From NCBI GenBank assembly GCA_024742475.1, contig JANSYI010000010.1, forward strand, positions 62,001 through 126,000: a stretch of DNA of 64,000 nt. The letters are read 5' to 3'. This stretch comes from a bacterium. GTDB taxonomy: Bacteria; Myxococcota_A; Polyangia; Nannocystales; Nannocystaceae. The notes under the pieces were generated by a model. The model saw nothing but the letters and a program-made list of their open reading frames with translations, was not told the DNA's origin and did not search any database. Positions 18,613 to 27,129 of the stretch are shown piece after piece. A program made the translations under genes and the position numbers. Within the stretch, counting starts at the first letter, position 1. Every line of letters starts with the position of its first letter.

Positions 18613-19248
18613 CTAGCTCCCCGACCAGGTCCGCTTCCGACCCGTATCGATGTGTACGAAGCCGCTGTAGCGGTAGACGCCGACGCCGCCATCGTGGGTC
18701 TTGCGAAGCCAGGGATAGAGCGCCTTGATCGAGACGCCCGCGAGGTTGAAGTCCACGGCGTGCCCGAGGGTGTGCTGGCTCTTCTTGGCGACCTCGCGCC
18801 CCTTCTTGCGCAGCATCTTGTTGTATTTGGGATGGCGAAAGCCGCTGATGATGCGAACGTGGCGACTCTCGAACGTGTGGGCGGCCGCGAGAATGCGCTC
18901 GACGAGCACGGGCGGGATCCCCTCGGGCGCCTCCTCGGTAAACCAGCACCGCAAGAACCTCTCGCGCGCGTCGGCCGTCAGCCCCGGCCCCTCGAGCGGC
19001 ATCACCTCATGCGTGTGCAGGTTCCGGGCATAGACCACCTCCAGCGTCTCCGTCGCCGCCAGCCGCTCCACCTCGAACTGCCCCTTCGCAGCCAGAAACA
19101 CCGCCTTCTTCGACGGCCCCTCCCCCGCGCTGACGGTCATCACCAACAGTCCCAACGCCACCCCGAGCACCCCCAAAGCATACGCTCGAAGCCCGCTCGA
19201 CGCCCCCAGAGAACGCCTCCACGCACGACGAAGGAAGGCGTACGGCAA
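18613..19248 (-). CDS. Exported M15/DUF882-type (YcbK/MepK-like) murein peptidase
   Basis: 211 residues. N-terminal hydrophobic segment about residues 21-40 (signal peptide or anchor). The C-terminal half carries the zinc-peptidase pattern: SQHTLGHAVDFNL (His and Asp ligands) and FVHIDTGRKRTW (HxD). This pairing is seen in YcbK/MepK endopeptidases that cut murein cross-links. The N-terminal half (about 45-110) is not recognised. It follows the IgGFc-binding lipoprotein gene by 15 bp on the same strand, so the two are probably co-transcribed. The IS lies 46 bp beyond its stop. Confidence 0.87.
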   Translation of the reverse strand: MPYAFLRRAWRRSLGASSGLRAYALGVLGVALGLLVMTVSAGEGPSKKAVFLAAKGQFEVERLAATETLEVVYARNLHTHEVMPLEGPGLTADARERFLRCWFTEEAPEGIPPVLVERILAAAHTFESRHVRIISGFRHPKYNKMLRKKGREVAKKSQHTLGHAVDFNLAGVSIKALYPWLRKTHDGGVGVYRYSGFVHIDTGRKRTWSGS

Positions 19249-19263
19249 CCGCCCGCAAGCGCC

Positions 19264-21045
19264 CTACCCCGGGTTGATGACCTCGAGCTCCAAGCCGCCG
19301 GGGTAGGCGTAAGAGGTGAACCCGGTGTACCCCACGCCGACGATGCCGAACGCGTCGTCGCTGATCGCAACGTGGCTGCCCTCGGCGATCGGCCAGTCGG
19401 CGACCTCGTACTCGCCCACCGCGTAGTAGCCGTCGACGACTACGCCATCGACGAGCACATCGGCCGCGCCGGCCTCGCGCGTGATCTGCACGTAGTGCAC
19501 TTGGTAGCCGGTCCCCGTGACGAAGGCGTAGCGATCGAGGAACTGCTCGACGGGTACCATCTGCACCATCGCGGGGTCCCCCGTTCCGGCGCCGCCGGAC
19601 TGGCTCTCGAGATACTGCACCGGCATGACGGGGCCGTCGGCCGAGACGATGAAGCTCTCTTGGGTCGTGAAGCCGAACCACTCGCCGTCCATCAGCGTCA
19701 CGGGGAAGCCGGGCTGCACGGGGTCGGTCGTCACCTGCACGCCGTCCTCACCCCCGAAGATGCGCCAGTGGTAGGTCTCGTTGCCACGCTGCGGTGAGTG
19801 AGCGGCGACGTAGGTGTTGCCCCAGTACTCGAGCGGGATTTGCTGTTCTTCGAGATGGTCACAGGCGGTCACGCCCGTGGGCACCTGCACGCAGCTCATC
19901 GCCCCGACGACCCACACTGGCTTGTCGGAGACCACGCGCGTGCCCGTGAGATCGGCATAGACCGCCACCTGCAGCGTGTCACCGTCGTTCATCGTGACCG
20001 TCCCCGTCGCGCCCGCGGCGACTGCAGGCACACCCGTGCCCGCGGGCGTCCCCACCGGAGGCGTCCACTCGACCACCGTGTCGTCTTCGAGCGCGATGAC
20101 GTTGAAGTACGACGGATCCCCGCCGATGTTGGGCGTGTAGCTCGAGATCAGGAACTCGTCCCCCGCGGCGTTGTCGGGCAGGATCATCGACGCGTCGTTG
20201 TCCGCCTGCGCGCCCACGGGCGAGTGTTGGTACGCGATGACGGGCACGTCGCTCTCGAGGCGGTACGACCCGCCTTGGCGCAGGACCGTCCCCACGCCCA
20301 GCTTGGGGTGCGTGAGCTCGAACGAGTGGGTCGAGTTGGGGGCGAGCGCGATGGGCCCGCCCTGCGCGACCTCTGCCCCGCCCTGGATGAGGTAGAGCTG
20401 CAGGTTCGCCGTCAGCGCGTCGGAGGTGTTGCCCACCACCAGGGCGGACGGAGCGTTGTAGGCGCTGTAGGTCTGCATGTTGTTCGCCCGGAACGAGCAG
20501 CCTTGCGAAGACGGAGTGTTCTCCGCGAGCTGGCACAACGAGACGCACGTCCCCGCGTAGCACTCCTCCGATCCGCTGCAGGCCACGCCCGGACCCCACT
20601 CGCCGAAGCCATCGCAGGTCTGCACGCCGCTGCCATCGACCGCGCACTGCGTCGTTCCAGGCTCGCAGCCGACGAGCGTGCATGCTCCATCGACGCACTC
20701 GGTCGGCACCACGCACTCGACCTCGTGCGTCCCCATGCAGTCGTCGTCGCAGACTTCTCGGGCCGTGCCGATGCACCCCACGGCCTCACCCGGCGTGCAC
20801 GTGCAGCCCTGCGACGTCGAGTCCGCTCCGCTCGCCGCCGAGTCGGGGCTGGTGTTCGTCGAGCCCGCAGAGTCCGACGAAGTGCCCGAGCCCGAGCCCG
20901 ACGCCTCCGTGTCCGACGTCGATCCCAACGACGTGAGCCCGCCGAGGGTGGCCGCCGACGTCCCCGTGCCGTTCGTGCCCCCGCCGCACGCCCACAGCAG
21001 CGCCAGCGTCGACCCCCCAACCAATGCCTTGTGCATCCCCTCCAT
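19264..21045 (-). CDS. IgGFc-binding-domain surface lipoprotein
   Basis: 593 residues from the ATG at 21045 (another ATG three codons later). Lipobox LLWAC at about residue 20, then a Thr/Ser/Gly linker of about 55 residues, a Cys-rich module (about 80-170: CTCTPGEAVGCIG, VCDDDCMG, CVDGACTLVGC) and an IgGFc-binding domain over the remaining 400 residues (YSAYNAPSALVVGNTSDA, LESDVPVIAYQHSPVG, ASMILPDNAAGDEFLISSYT). This domain is widespread in myxobacterial surface proteins, and the name reflects homology to vertebrate FCGBP, not proven antibody binding. Likely adhesive. It sits between the Nudix and peptidase genes. Confidence 0.88.
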   Translation of the reverse strand: MEGMHKALVGGSTLALLWACGGGTNGTGTSAATLGGLTSLGSTSDTEASGSGSGTSSDSAGSTNTSPDSAASGADSTSQGCTCTPGEAVGCIGTAREVCDDDCMGTHEVECVVPTECVDGACTLVGCEPGTTQCAVDGSGVQTCDGFGEWGPGVACSGSEECYAGTCVSLCQLAENTPSSQGCSFRANNMQTYSAYNAPSALVVGNTSDALTANLQLYLIQGGAEVAQGGPIALAPNSTHSFELTHPKLGVGTVLRQGGSYRLESDVPVIAYQHSPVGAQADNDASMILPDNAAGDEFLISSYTPNIGGDPSYFNVIALEDDTVVEWTPPVGTPAGTGVPAVAAGATGTVTMNDGDTLQVAVYADLTGTRVVSDKPVWVVGAMSCVQVPTGVTACDHLEEQQIPLEYWGNTYVAAHSPQRGNETYHWRIFGGEDGVQVTTDPVQPGFPVTLMDGEWFGFTTQESFIVSADGPVMPVQYLESQSGGAGTGDPAMVQMVPVEQFLDRYAFVTGTGYQVHYVQITREAGAADVLVDGVVVDGYYAVGEYEVADWPIAEGSHVAISDDAFGIVGVGYTGFTSYAYPGGLELEVINPG

Positions 21046-21058
21046 CCTGGGGTCGAGA

Positions 21059-21520
21059 CTACCAGGCGTCGGGGCGTTGCAGCCGACCCTGGGCGAGCGC
21101 GGCCGCAAAGGACCTGTCGGCGGCGAGGAACTCCGCGCGCGGCAGCGCCGACACGTCGTACGCGCAGACCTCGGCGCCGGGCTCGAGCGTCGCGCCCGCC
21201 CCCTCGTGCGCTGCCCAGCTCGAACCATCGACGTGATAGACGAGCAGCACGACCTCGGGACCGGGTGCGGGATACACGTGATGGAGGACCTGCGCGATGG
21301 GGCCCACCATGAGGGACGCCGCGTCCGGGCCCCACTCCTCGACCAGCTCACGCGCGAGCGCGTCGGCCGGAGCCTCCCCGCGCTCGACCTTGCCCCCGGG
21401 GAACTCGAGGCAGCCTGCCCCGTGCGCGGCCGTCCGCGAACGACGCTGCAGCAGCACCCGTCGAGGGCCCAACCAGACCAGGCCAGCGGCGACCAGCAGC
21501 CGAGGTGATGCGTCTCCCAT
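21059..21520 (-). CDS. Nudix hydrolase, MutT type
   Basis: 153 residues. Complete Nudix box GGKVERGEAPADALARELVE followed by EWG, fitting Gx5Ex7REUxEExGU. The N-terminus LLVAAGLVWLGPRRVLLQRR is typical of MutT-like enzymes that hydrolyse oxidised nucleotides such as 8-oxo-dGTP, though the substrate is not fixed by the motif. The start is the ATG at 21520. It ends 13 bp before the start of the IgGFc-binding lipoprotein gene, so co-transcription is likely although the functions differ. Confidence 0.9.
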   Translation of the reverse strand: MGDASPRLLVAAGLVWLGPRRVLLQRRSRTAAHGAGCLEFPGGKVERGEAPADALARELVEEWGPDAASLMVGPIAQVLHHVYPAPGPEVVLLVYHVDGSSWAAHEGAGATLEPGAEVCAYDVSALPRAEFLAADRSFAAALAQGRLQRPDAW

Positions 21521-21592
21521 CGCACGCGAACCTACCCGAGCCAGACCCTTTTGACGGCCGCGGTCGGCTCCCTCTATGCTCCGGGCGCACTC

Positions 21593-22105
21593 ATGCGCCT
21601 GTACGCCAGCAAGATCTCGCACATCACCGACGCCGTCTCGCGGGCCCTCGTCGAGCCCGGGCATATCGAGACGAACGACCGCGAGGAGTTCAAGCGCGAC
21701 GTCGAGTCGATCCTCCGTGAGTACCTGCGCAAGGACAGGGAGCTCACCGAGGCCGCCAAGGACATCCTCGAGCGACGCGGTCTCCCCTACTCCGACCTCT
21801 TCCGCACCAAGCGCCAGCTCGCCGAGCGCGAGGACTTCGGCATCGGTGACGAGTCGGTCAACTGGATCGCCAACCAGCTGCTCGAGCTGTTCATGCGATC
21901 GCAGTTCGTCGAGGAGATCTTCGCCGACGACGCGCAGATGCGGCGGATGCTCAAGGACGTCCTTCGTCGCCACATGCAGGCCGACGACGATCTCGACCGC
22001 GAGGTTCGCCGGCACATCCGGCACCTCTCCGAGGGCACCCAGTCGTTCGAGATCGAGTACCAAAAGCAGCTCGAGGCCGTGAAGGACAAGTACGGACTGT
22101 CCTGA
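21593..22105 (+). CDS. DUF507 family protein
   Basis: 170 residues beginning MRLYASKISHITDAVSRAL, the hallmark N-terminus of DUF507, with a second related half (SVNWIANQLLELFMRSQFVEE). It is soluble, helical and highly charged. DUF507 proteins are conserved in delta-proteobacteria, Aquificae and others without known function. Its TGA shares a base with the ATG of the next gene (TGATG), so it opens a three-gene coupled operon with the flavoprotein-like and ATP-grasp genes. It diverges from the Nudix gene, 72 bp apart. Confidence 0.87.
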   Translation: MRLYASKISHITDAVSRALVEPGHIETNDREEFKRDVESILREYLRKDRELTEAAKDILERRGLPYSDLFRTKRQLAEREDFGIGDESVNWIANQLLELFMRSQFVEEIFADDAQMRRMLKDVLRRHMQADDDLDREVRRHIRHLSEGTQSFEIEYQKQLEAVKDKYGLS

Positions 22106-22974
22106 TGGCCCACATCGCGGTCCAGCTCCAGCGCACGCCCCACGGCCTGCACCCGGCCAGCGCCGTCGCGCTGTGCTGGGCGCGTGACATCGCCTCGAAC
22201 CGAGGCGCCACCGTGACGGCGCTGTGCTTTGGAGACGCTGGCGAGAGCGACGCGAACATCGTCGCCGCGGCGTCTCGCTTCGGAGCGGACGTGATTCTGT
22301 TCGGTGGGCCCAACGGGCTGCAGAACCTCTGCGAGCGGCTCAACCCCGTGCATGTGCTCGTCCCGTTCACGCACGAGGGCCTGACCGCCGCGACGGCGCT
22401 GGGCCGGGGCGACGCCGTCGCGCGATGGATCGATCGCCGCAGCCCCCCCTACGCCACCGCGGATGCGTTCACGGCCGTCGTCGCAGGGGTCAAGCCGTGG
22501 CATCACTTCGACGCGCAGCTCGACCCCGAGTACGAAGGGGACGTGGACGGGGTGCGGGTGCCCGCGTTCAACAAGCCCGCCGAAGGCAACGCCGCGCCGC
22601 CCGTGTTCGACCTCGGCGGCGCACCGCTGGGCTACCTCGCACCCGAGGGGCTCGATCCCGTCGTGGCGTCCGCGCTCGAGGGGCTGGGCGCCACGGCCAC
22701 CGCGTGGGATGACGCCCCGCACCGCCGCGGCGGCACCACGCTCGTCCTGCCCGACGCGCTCGACCCGTCCGGCGCGGCCGATGCGGGCAGCGACCTACCC
22801 GAGATGGCCGGCGGCCGCACGGACGCGGGCCGCATCATCGTCCTGCCCGGCCCCGTCCCCCAGGGGCACACCGTTCCGGAGCGCTGGAAGCACGCCGATT
22901 GGGTACTGCCCGGGCTGTGGGCCGACGTGATCGCCAGCCTCCGCGAGGGACCGTGGACCCCAGCGCCTCAGTGA
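22105..22974 (+). CDS. Unrecognised protein with an ETF-like N-terminal pattern
   Basis: 289 residues. The first about 120 residues (SAVALCWARDIASNRGATVT, then ALCFGDAGESDANIVAAASR and FGADVILFGG) resemble the nucleotide-binding fold of electron-transfer flavoproteins, where a repetitive ASRFGAD-type helix follows the second strand. The C-terminal FAD domain motif of EtfA is not seen; instead there is GGAPLGYLAPEGLDPVVASA and a Trp-rich end. No catalytic assignment is possible. It overlaps the DUF507 gene by 1 bp and the ATP-grasp gene by 4 bp, so the three products probably work together. Confidence 0.75.
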   Translation: MAHIAVQLQRTPHGLHPASAVALCWARDIASNRGATVTALCFGDAGESDANIVAAASRFGADVILFGGPNGLQNLCERLNPVHVLVPFTHEGLTAATALGRGDAVARWIDRRSPPYATADAFTAVVAGVKPWHHFDAQLDPEYEGDVDGVRVPAFNKPAEGNAAPPVFDLGGAPLGYLAPEGLDPVVASALEGLGATATAWDDAPHRRGGTTLVLPDALDPSGAADAGSDLPEMAGGRTDAGRIIVLPGPVPQGHTVPERWKHADWVLPGLWADVIASLREGPWTPAPQ

Positions 22975-24644
22975 GCGCGACCGCGGCCGTCGCCGCGATC
23001 GTCGAAGCGCTGTGGCCGGCCCGAGGGGCACCCGGTCGCGTCCTGCTGGGTTCGGGGGTCGACGCTTCCCACTACGACGGCCCCGGCGAGCCCGCCAAGG
23101 AGCGCGACCTCGGCAAGGCGATCCGCGATCAGACGGTGTCCGTCGTCGTGCTTCGCAAGCTCTCCCCCACGCTGCTGCGCTCGCTCCGTGCAGCGCCGCC
23201 ACCGCTGCTCATCCTCACCGGCGACGCGCACGAGCTCGAGCAGCCCGCCGACCTGATCGCGCTGGGGCAGCACGTCCTGGGGCCCCGGGCCATCCTGCGC
23301 GTGGGCGACCTCGCGAGCCGGGCGAGCGCGCGGGCCATCGCCTGCGCCCACACGGCCGAGGAGCTCGAGGGGATCCGCCGAGCGCTGGCGCCGCGGGGCC
23401 TGCCGCTGTCGCTGTGCCCGACGCCGCCGTGGCTGTGCGCGCTCGCAGAGCATCCGTCGCTGAGCAGTGTCCCGATCGCAGGCACGCTCGACCGGGTCGC
23501 GCTCGCCGGCCCGTGGGCGACCTGGATGCGCGCGCGCGAGGCCGCGGTCGTCTTGGTGCCCCTCGGCGTCGAGGCGCCCGCGATCAACGAGCCCGACGAA
23601 GACGATGACGACACGCTTCGCACGGTCGTCGCGGCGCACGCCCTCGAGCGACGGACCGGCCCGGTGTTTCCTGCGCCGCGGGTGATCGCAGGCGTGCTCG
23701 ATGGCCTCGAGCGTCGTGAAGCGGGCGCGGCAGCGACCGATGACCAGCTCGCGATCTGGAACCAGGCGCGGCGGGCCCTGCCGATCACGGGCGCAGCCGT
23801 CGGCATGCAAGAGCCCGACGGTGCGCTCCCCTTGCACGCCCCCACCGCCGCCTTCTTGGCCCAACGCGCCCTACTCCGCGCCCGCGCGCACGACGAAGCG
23901 CTCGCGGCCGGACACCCCGACCTGGCCGACCTCGACGAGGAGGGCCTGCAGCGGGCCCAGGAGCTGCTTCGCAACGCCGCCGAGACGCTCAGCGACCAGG
24001 AGAGCAAGGTCGTGCTGCGAGGCTTCGGTTTCGACATCACCCGGCAGGCCGTCGCCAACTCGGCCAGTGGCGCAGCGGGTTTTGCCGATCGCATCGGATA
24101 CCCCGTCGTCCTCAAGGTCCTCAGCCCCGACCTGCGACGCCGCACCGACGTCGGCGGCGTCCTGCTCTCGCTCAGCACCGCGTCGGCCGTCAAACGCGGC
24201 TACGCGAGCATCATGGACAATGTCGAACGCTCGGCTCCGACCGCGCGTGTCGATGGCGTCGTCGTCGCGGAGATGGTCGAAGACGGCATGGACATCCGCT
24301 GCGGGGCGCGTCGGCTCGGAGACGACTCGGTGGTGGCGTACGGGCGTATCGAAGGCGCGAGCGCCCCCATCGAAGCCGCGCTGGCCATGCTGCCGCTGCG
24401 ACCCGAGGACGCCGTCGCCCTCGCCCACGCCGTGCTCTCGCGAGCCCCCATGCCCGCCCTGCGGCGGCAGTCCGATCCCGACGTCCCCGGCCTCGCCGAC
24501 GTGTTCGCGCGCCTGTGTGCGCTGTTCGAACGCGCCCCCCGGGTGCTCTCGGTGGATCTGGGCCCGATCCGCATGCTCGAGCCGCGGGGCCTGGTCACCC
24601 TGGACGCCCGCATCACCCAAGAAGCCCACCTCGAGGGGCTCTGA
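22971..24644 (+). CDS. ATP-grasp protein related to NDP-forming acyl-CoA synthetase
   Basis: 557 residues if the GTG at 22971 is used (GTGA overlap with the previous stop); a GTG at 22953 is also in frame. The C-terminal 250 residues match the ATP-grasp domain of ADP-forming acyl-CoA synthetases: ESKVVLRGFGFDITRQAV, FADRIGYPVVLKVLSPDL, DVGGVLLSL and VVAEMVEDGMDI. The N-terminal about 330 residues do not show the usual CoA-binding and ligase arrangement and are not recognised; they contain a Glu/Asp cluster (EDDDDT). So this is a rearranged or divergent member whose substrate is unknown. Confidence 0.8.
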   Translation: MSATAAVAAIVEALWPARGAPGRVLLGSGVDASHYDGPGEPAKERDLGKAIRDQTVSVVVLRKLSPTLLRSLRAAPPPLLILTGDAHELEQPADLIALGQHVLGPRAILRVGDLASRASARAIACAHTAEELEGIRRALAPRGLPLSLCPTPPWLCALAEHPSLSSVPIAGTLDRVALAGPWATWMRAREAAVVLVPLGVEAPAINEPDEDDDDTLRTVVAAHALERRTGPVFPAPRVIAGVLDGLERREAGAAATDDQLAIWNQARRALPITGAAVGMQEPDGALPLHAPTAAFLAQRALLRARAHDEALAAGHPDLADLDEEGLQRAQELLRNAAETLSDQESKVVLRGFGFDITRQAVANSASGAAGFADRIGYPVVLKVLSPDLRRRTDVGGVLLSLSTASAVKRGYASIMDNVERSAPTARVDGVVVAEMVEDGMDIRCGARRLGDDSVVAYGRIEGASAPIEAALAMLPLRPEDAVALAHAVLSRAPMPALRRQSDPDVPGLADVFARLCALFERAPRVLSVDLGPIRMLEPRGLVTLDARITQEAHLEGL

Positions 24645-24657
24645 TCATCCGCGTCGG

Positions 24658-25269
24658 CTACAGGCCGGTCGCGTGTTTGGAGAGGTAGGCCGCGACGCCG
24701 TCGGTCGTCGCGTCCATGCCCTCTTGGCCCCGCTGCCACCCGGCCGGACACACCTCGCCGTGCTCCTCATGAAAAGCGAGCGCGTCCACGAGCCGGATCA
24801 GCTCGTCCATGTTGCGACCGAGCGGGAGGTCGTTGACCAGCTGTGCGCGCACGATGCCGTTCGCGTCGATGAGGAACGTCGCCCGCAACGCGACGCCGTC
24901 GCCGTGTTCGACGCCGTACGCCTGGCAGATCTCGTGCTTGACGTCGGCGGCCATCGTGTAGCGTACCGGACCGATGCCGCCGTCGGCGATGGCGGTCTTG
25001 CGCCACGCAGCGTGGGTGAACTGCGAGTCGATGGAGACCGCGAGCACCTTCACGTCACGCTCGCGCAGCGTCTCCATCCGGTGGTCGAGCGCGATGAGCT
25101 CCGAGGGGCAGACGAAGGTGAAGTCGAGCGGATAGAAGACGAGGGCGGTCACCGTGCCCTTGGAGAACTCGCTGAACGAGAGGTCCTCGATGATCTCTCC
25201 CTCGGGGCCGACGGCGGCGCAGGTGAAGTCAGGGGCGGGTTTGGTGACGAGTACGCTGGAGTTGGACAT
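24658..25269 (-). CDS. ahpC: 2-Cys peroxiredoxin (AhpC/Prx1 type)
   Basis: 203 residues. The peroxidatic Cys is in PLDFTFVCPSE and the resolving Cys in GEVCPAGW, the typical 2-Cys arrangement. It reduces hydrogen and organic peroxides. No AhpF lies nearby, so a thioredoxin-type donor is likely. The gene overlaps the end of the DUF3501 gene by 41 bp in another frame and is third in a minus-strand group that diverges from siderophore-reduction genes across a Fur-like site. Confidence 0.95.
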   Translation of the reverse strand: MSNSSVLVTKPAPDFTCAAVGPEGEIIEDLSFSEFSKGTVTALVFYPLDFTFVCPSELIALDHRMETLRERDVKVLAVSIDSQFTHAAWRKTAIADGGIGPVRYTMAADVKHEICQAYGVEHGDGVALRATFLIDANGIVRAQLVNDLPLGRNMDELIRLVDALAFHEEHGEVCPAGWQRGQEGMDATTDGVAAYLSKHATGL

Positions 25270-25870
25270 TGCGTTGCGTGCTTTCGAGGAGGCGGTGAAG
25301 CATGGGCTGGCCCGGACCTGACGCCTCGATCAGGTCCGTGCGGAGCGCGGCGCACGTGGCCGCACGAAGCGTGTAAAGAGCGTCGTCCCACGATGTCGTC
25401 AACGTGCACCCCGCGCCCAGGGCGTGCTCCCAGGCGCGCGTGACGGACCATCGCAAGTACCAGATGGGGTCGCCGGAGAAGCCCGCCTCCACGACTTCGC
25501 TGCGAAGCGCGGCCGAGCCAGCCCGAAGCACGATGGCGCCGGGTCTGCGCAACGCTCGAGCGAGGAACATCGCCTCGGTCTGATCACCGCTGTCGAGCAT
25601 CAACGTGGCGACCAACTCCGGCCCTTGGGGACACCACGGACGTACGTCGTCGAGCGTCCGCAGGACACGGGGAAGCGACCACCCCTCCACCCGAAGCAGC
25701 TCTTGAACGTGCCACAGCGCGAACTCGGCCGTCTCGAACTGAAGGGACGCCGCGGCACCGAGGCGGATGCGTCGACGCGCACGGTCGGCGCTGACCCGCG
25801 CCCGATACTCCGCCCGGACCCGCTCGTAGTCCGCCGCAGAGATGACGTGGGTGGCATCAAGCCTCGCCAC
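25229..25870 (-). CDS. DUF3501 family protein
   Basis: 213 residues. The N-terminal half fits DUF3501 (ISAADYERVRAEYRARVSADRARRRIRLG, here cited only as the span 10-38; then VQELLRVEGW and ELVATLMLD). The C-terminal half (about 110-213) is not recognised. In other genomes DUF3501 genes often lie near rubrerythrin or iron-sulfur proteins; here the partner is a peroxiredoxin. It overlaps ahpC by 41 bp and the small Cys-containing gene upstream by 14 bp, a tight overlapping trio. A redox or iron role is suggested by context only. Confidence 0.8.
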   Translation of the reverse strand: MARLDATHVISAADYERVRAEYRARVSADRARRRIRLGAAASLQFETAEFALWHVQELLRVEGWSLPRVLRTLDDVRPWCPQGPELVATLMLDSGDQTEAMFLARALRRPGAIVLRAGSAALRSEVVEAGFSGDPIWYLRWSVTRAWEHALGAGCTLTTSWDDALYTLRAATCAALRTDLIEASGPGQPMLHRLLESTQRNVQLQRTRHQTRP

Positions 25871-26114
25871 GTGCCGGACCCCTCGTCATGAGGAGCGCCG
25901 CCACGTTGCCGGTCTGCGTGTCCGGCGCGGCGACGCGCATGAGCGCTTGCCCGATGGTGCGATGCACCTCGTGAAGCGTCTCTTCGGTGAAGCGCATCGA
26001 GACGGGGCCGAAGTGCAGATGCATGACGCCGCACGAGCACGCCTCGACCGTGAGAATGGGGCCGTGGGCCACGACCGCCTTGCCGTCGTCCGAGTGAGAC
26101 GTTCCCTCTTGCAT
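25857..26114 (-). CDS. Small CxC/His protein of the iron-peroxide group
   Basis: 85 residues. It carries the motif VEACSCGVMHLHFGPVSMRF (Cys-x-Cys and His-x-His), a plausible metal site. The ATG at 26114 follows GAGG by about 8 nt. Its end overlaps the DUF3501 gene by 14 bp. It is the first gene of the minus-strand group and faces the Fur-like box about 110 bp upstream. Not recognised as a named family; iron binding or delivery is a guess from its residues and position. Confidence 0.75.
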   Translation of the reverse strand: MQEGTSHSDDGKAVVAHGPILTVEACSCGVMHLHFGPVSMRFTEETLHEVHRTIGQALMRVAAPDTQTGNVAALLMTRGPARGEA

Positions 26115-26226
26115 GACGGCATCCTCAAGATTTTGAAAACCAAAGTCAACATCAATATTTCACGGAAGCATAAAACTGGCACCGCTCAGGCACTCTGACG
26201 TCACCGTCCAGCGATCGACCTTGAAT

Positions 26227-26241
26227 TGATATTCATATTCA
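26227..26241. promoter_or_regulatory. Candidate Fur box between divergent iron genes
   Basis: TGATATTCATATTCA matches the 7-1-7 Fur consensus TGATAATCATTATCA at 12 of 15 positions. It lies in an AT-rich island (about 26115-26250) unlike the surrounding GC-rich DNA, 17 bp before the PepSY gene. It is also embedded in a TTGAAT-N10-ATTCAA inverted repeat. Position and neighbouring siderophore gene support iron repression of the plus-strand operon and perhaps of the minus-strand group. Confidence 0.7.
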
Positions 26242-26258
26242 ACTAGAACGCACCCGCG

Positions 26259-27122
26259 ATGACACGCTCGGGGTTCAACTTTCGGCTGTGGATCCGCAGG
26301 GCCCATCTGTACTGCGGCCTCGCGCTGGTCCCGTGGGTCCTGCTCTACGCGGCCTCGGGGATGCTCTTCAACCACCCCGGGTGGACCGCACCCGACGATG
26401 GGCCCCGCCATTTCTCCGTGTCGCAGCTCGACGCTGCGCTGCGCGAGCGCGGAGTCTTGGACGCACAGGCGGGCGCCAAGGCGGTGGCAGCCATGCTCGG
26501 CGACGACGTCGTCGTCCACGCGAGCCCGCCGCCCACGCTGACGAGCCGGTTGCACGCCAAGCGCACCGACGGCACGGATGAACTCTGGCTGCGCTTCCCC
26601 GTGCGGAGGGGGTCGTGGGGCACCCGCCCCGACACCGCTCGAGTCCCCGCGTCACTGGCCGAGCTCGATCCGCTGCAGGTCCACGGCCACGACCGTGAAG
26701 CCTGGCAGGCGTTCTCGGATGCGGTCGCTGCCGACCTGGAGGGTCGCAGGACGACCACCGCGCTCTCGCGGACGCCAACGCTGCGCTTCAACGCGGACAT
26801 CGACGCAGAGGCGTGGGTCGTCGAATACGACGCGAAGAGCGGCGGTGTGTCCTTCGAGGCCATCGAAGACCGCGAAGTTCGGATCCCTCGACTCCTCGCC
26901 CGGCTGCACATGACGCACGTCTACCCGGACACCCTCGGCGCGGCGTGGCTGCACGCGATCATCGTCGACCTGTCGGCGCTGTGCCTCGTCATGTGGTGCA
27001 TCACCGGCCTGTGCATGTGGTGGTGGATGCGAAAGCTCCGGGTCGTCGGCGGCATCGTGATCGTCACCGGGCTCGTCTTCACCGCCGCCCTCCTCGTGGA
27101 CGTCGTTCCACCCATGCTGTGA
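26259..27122 (+). CDS. PepSY-associated membrane protein, probable ferric-siderophore reductase subunit
   Basis: 287 residues. Membrane segments at about 14-37 (HLYCGLALVPWVLLYAASG), 230-256 (LHAIIVDLSALCLVMWCITG) and 262-284, with a periplasmic domain of about 190 residues between the first two. His residues next to the helices (RRAHLYCG, FNHPG, LHMTH) could bind heme, as in PepSY-type inner-membrane iron reductases. It is the first gene after the Fur-like box and 7 bp before a siderophore-interacting protein, so together they probably reduce imported ferric siderophore. Electron route not visible. Confidence 0.82.
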   Translation: MTRSGFNFRLWIRRAHLYCGLALVPWVLLYAASGMLFNHPGWTAPDDGPRHFSVSQLDAALRERGVLDAQAGAKAVAAMLGDDVVVHASPPPTLTSRLHAKRTDGTDELWLRFPVRRGSWGTRPDTARVPASLAELDPLQVHGHDREAWQAFSDAVAADLEGRRTTTALSRTPTLRFNADIDAEAWVVEYDAKSGGVSFEAIEDREVRIPRLLARLHMTHVYPDTLGAAWLHAIIVDLSALCLVMWCITGLCMWWWMRKLRVVGGIVIVTGLVFTAALLVDVVPPML

Positions 27123-27129
27123 GTCGACC

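Noticed and set aside
26129..26153. Second Fur-like site in the AT-rich island
   Set aside because: Only a loose TTGA...TCAA symmetry; too few consensus matches to call by eye.
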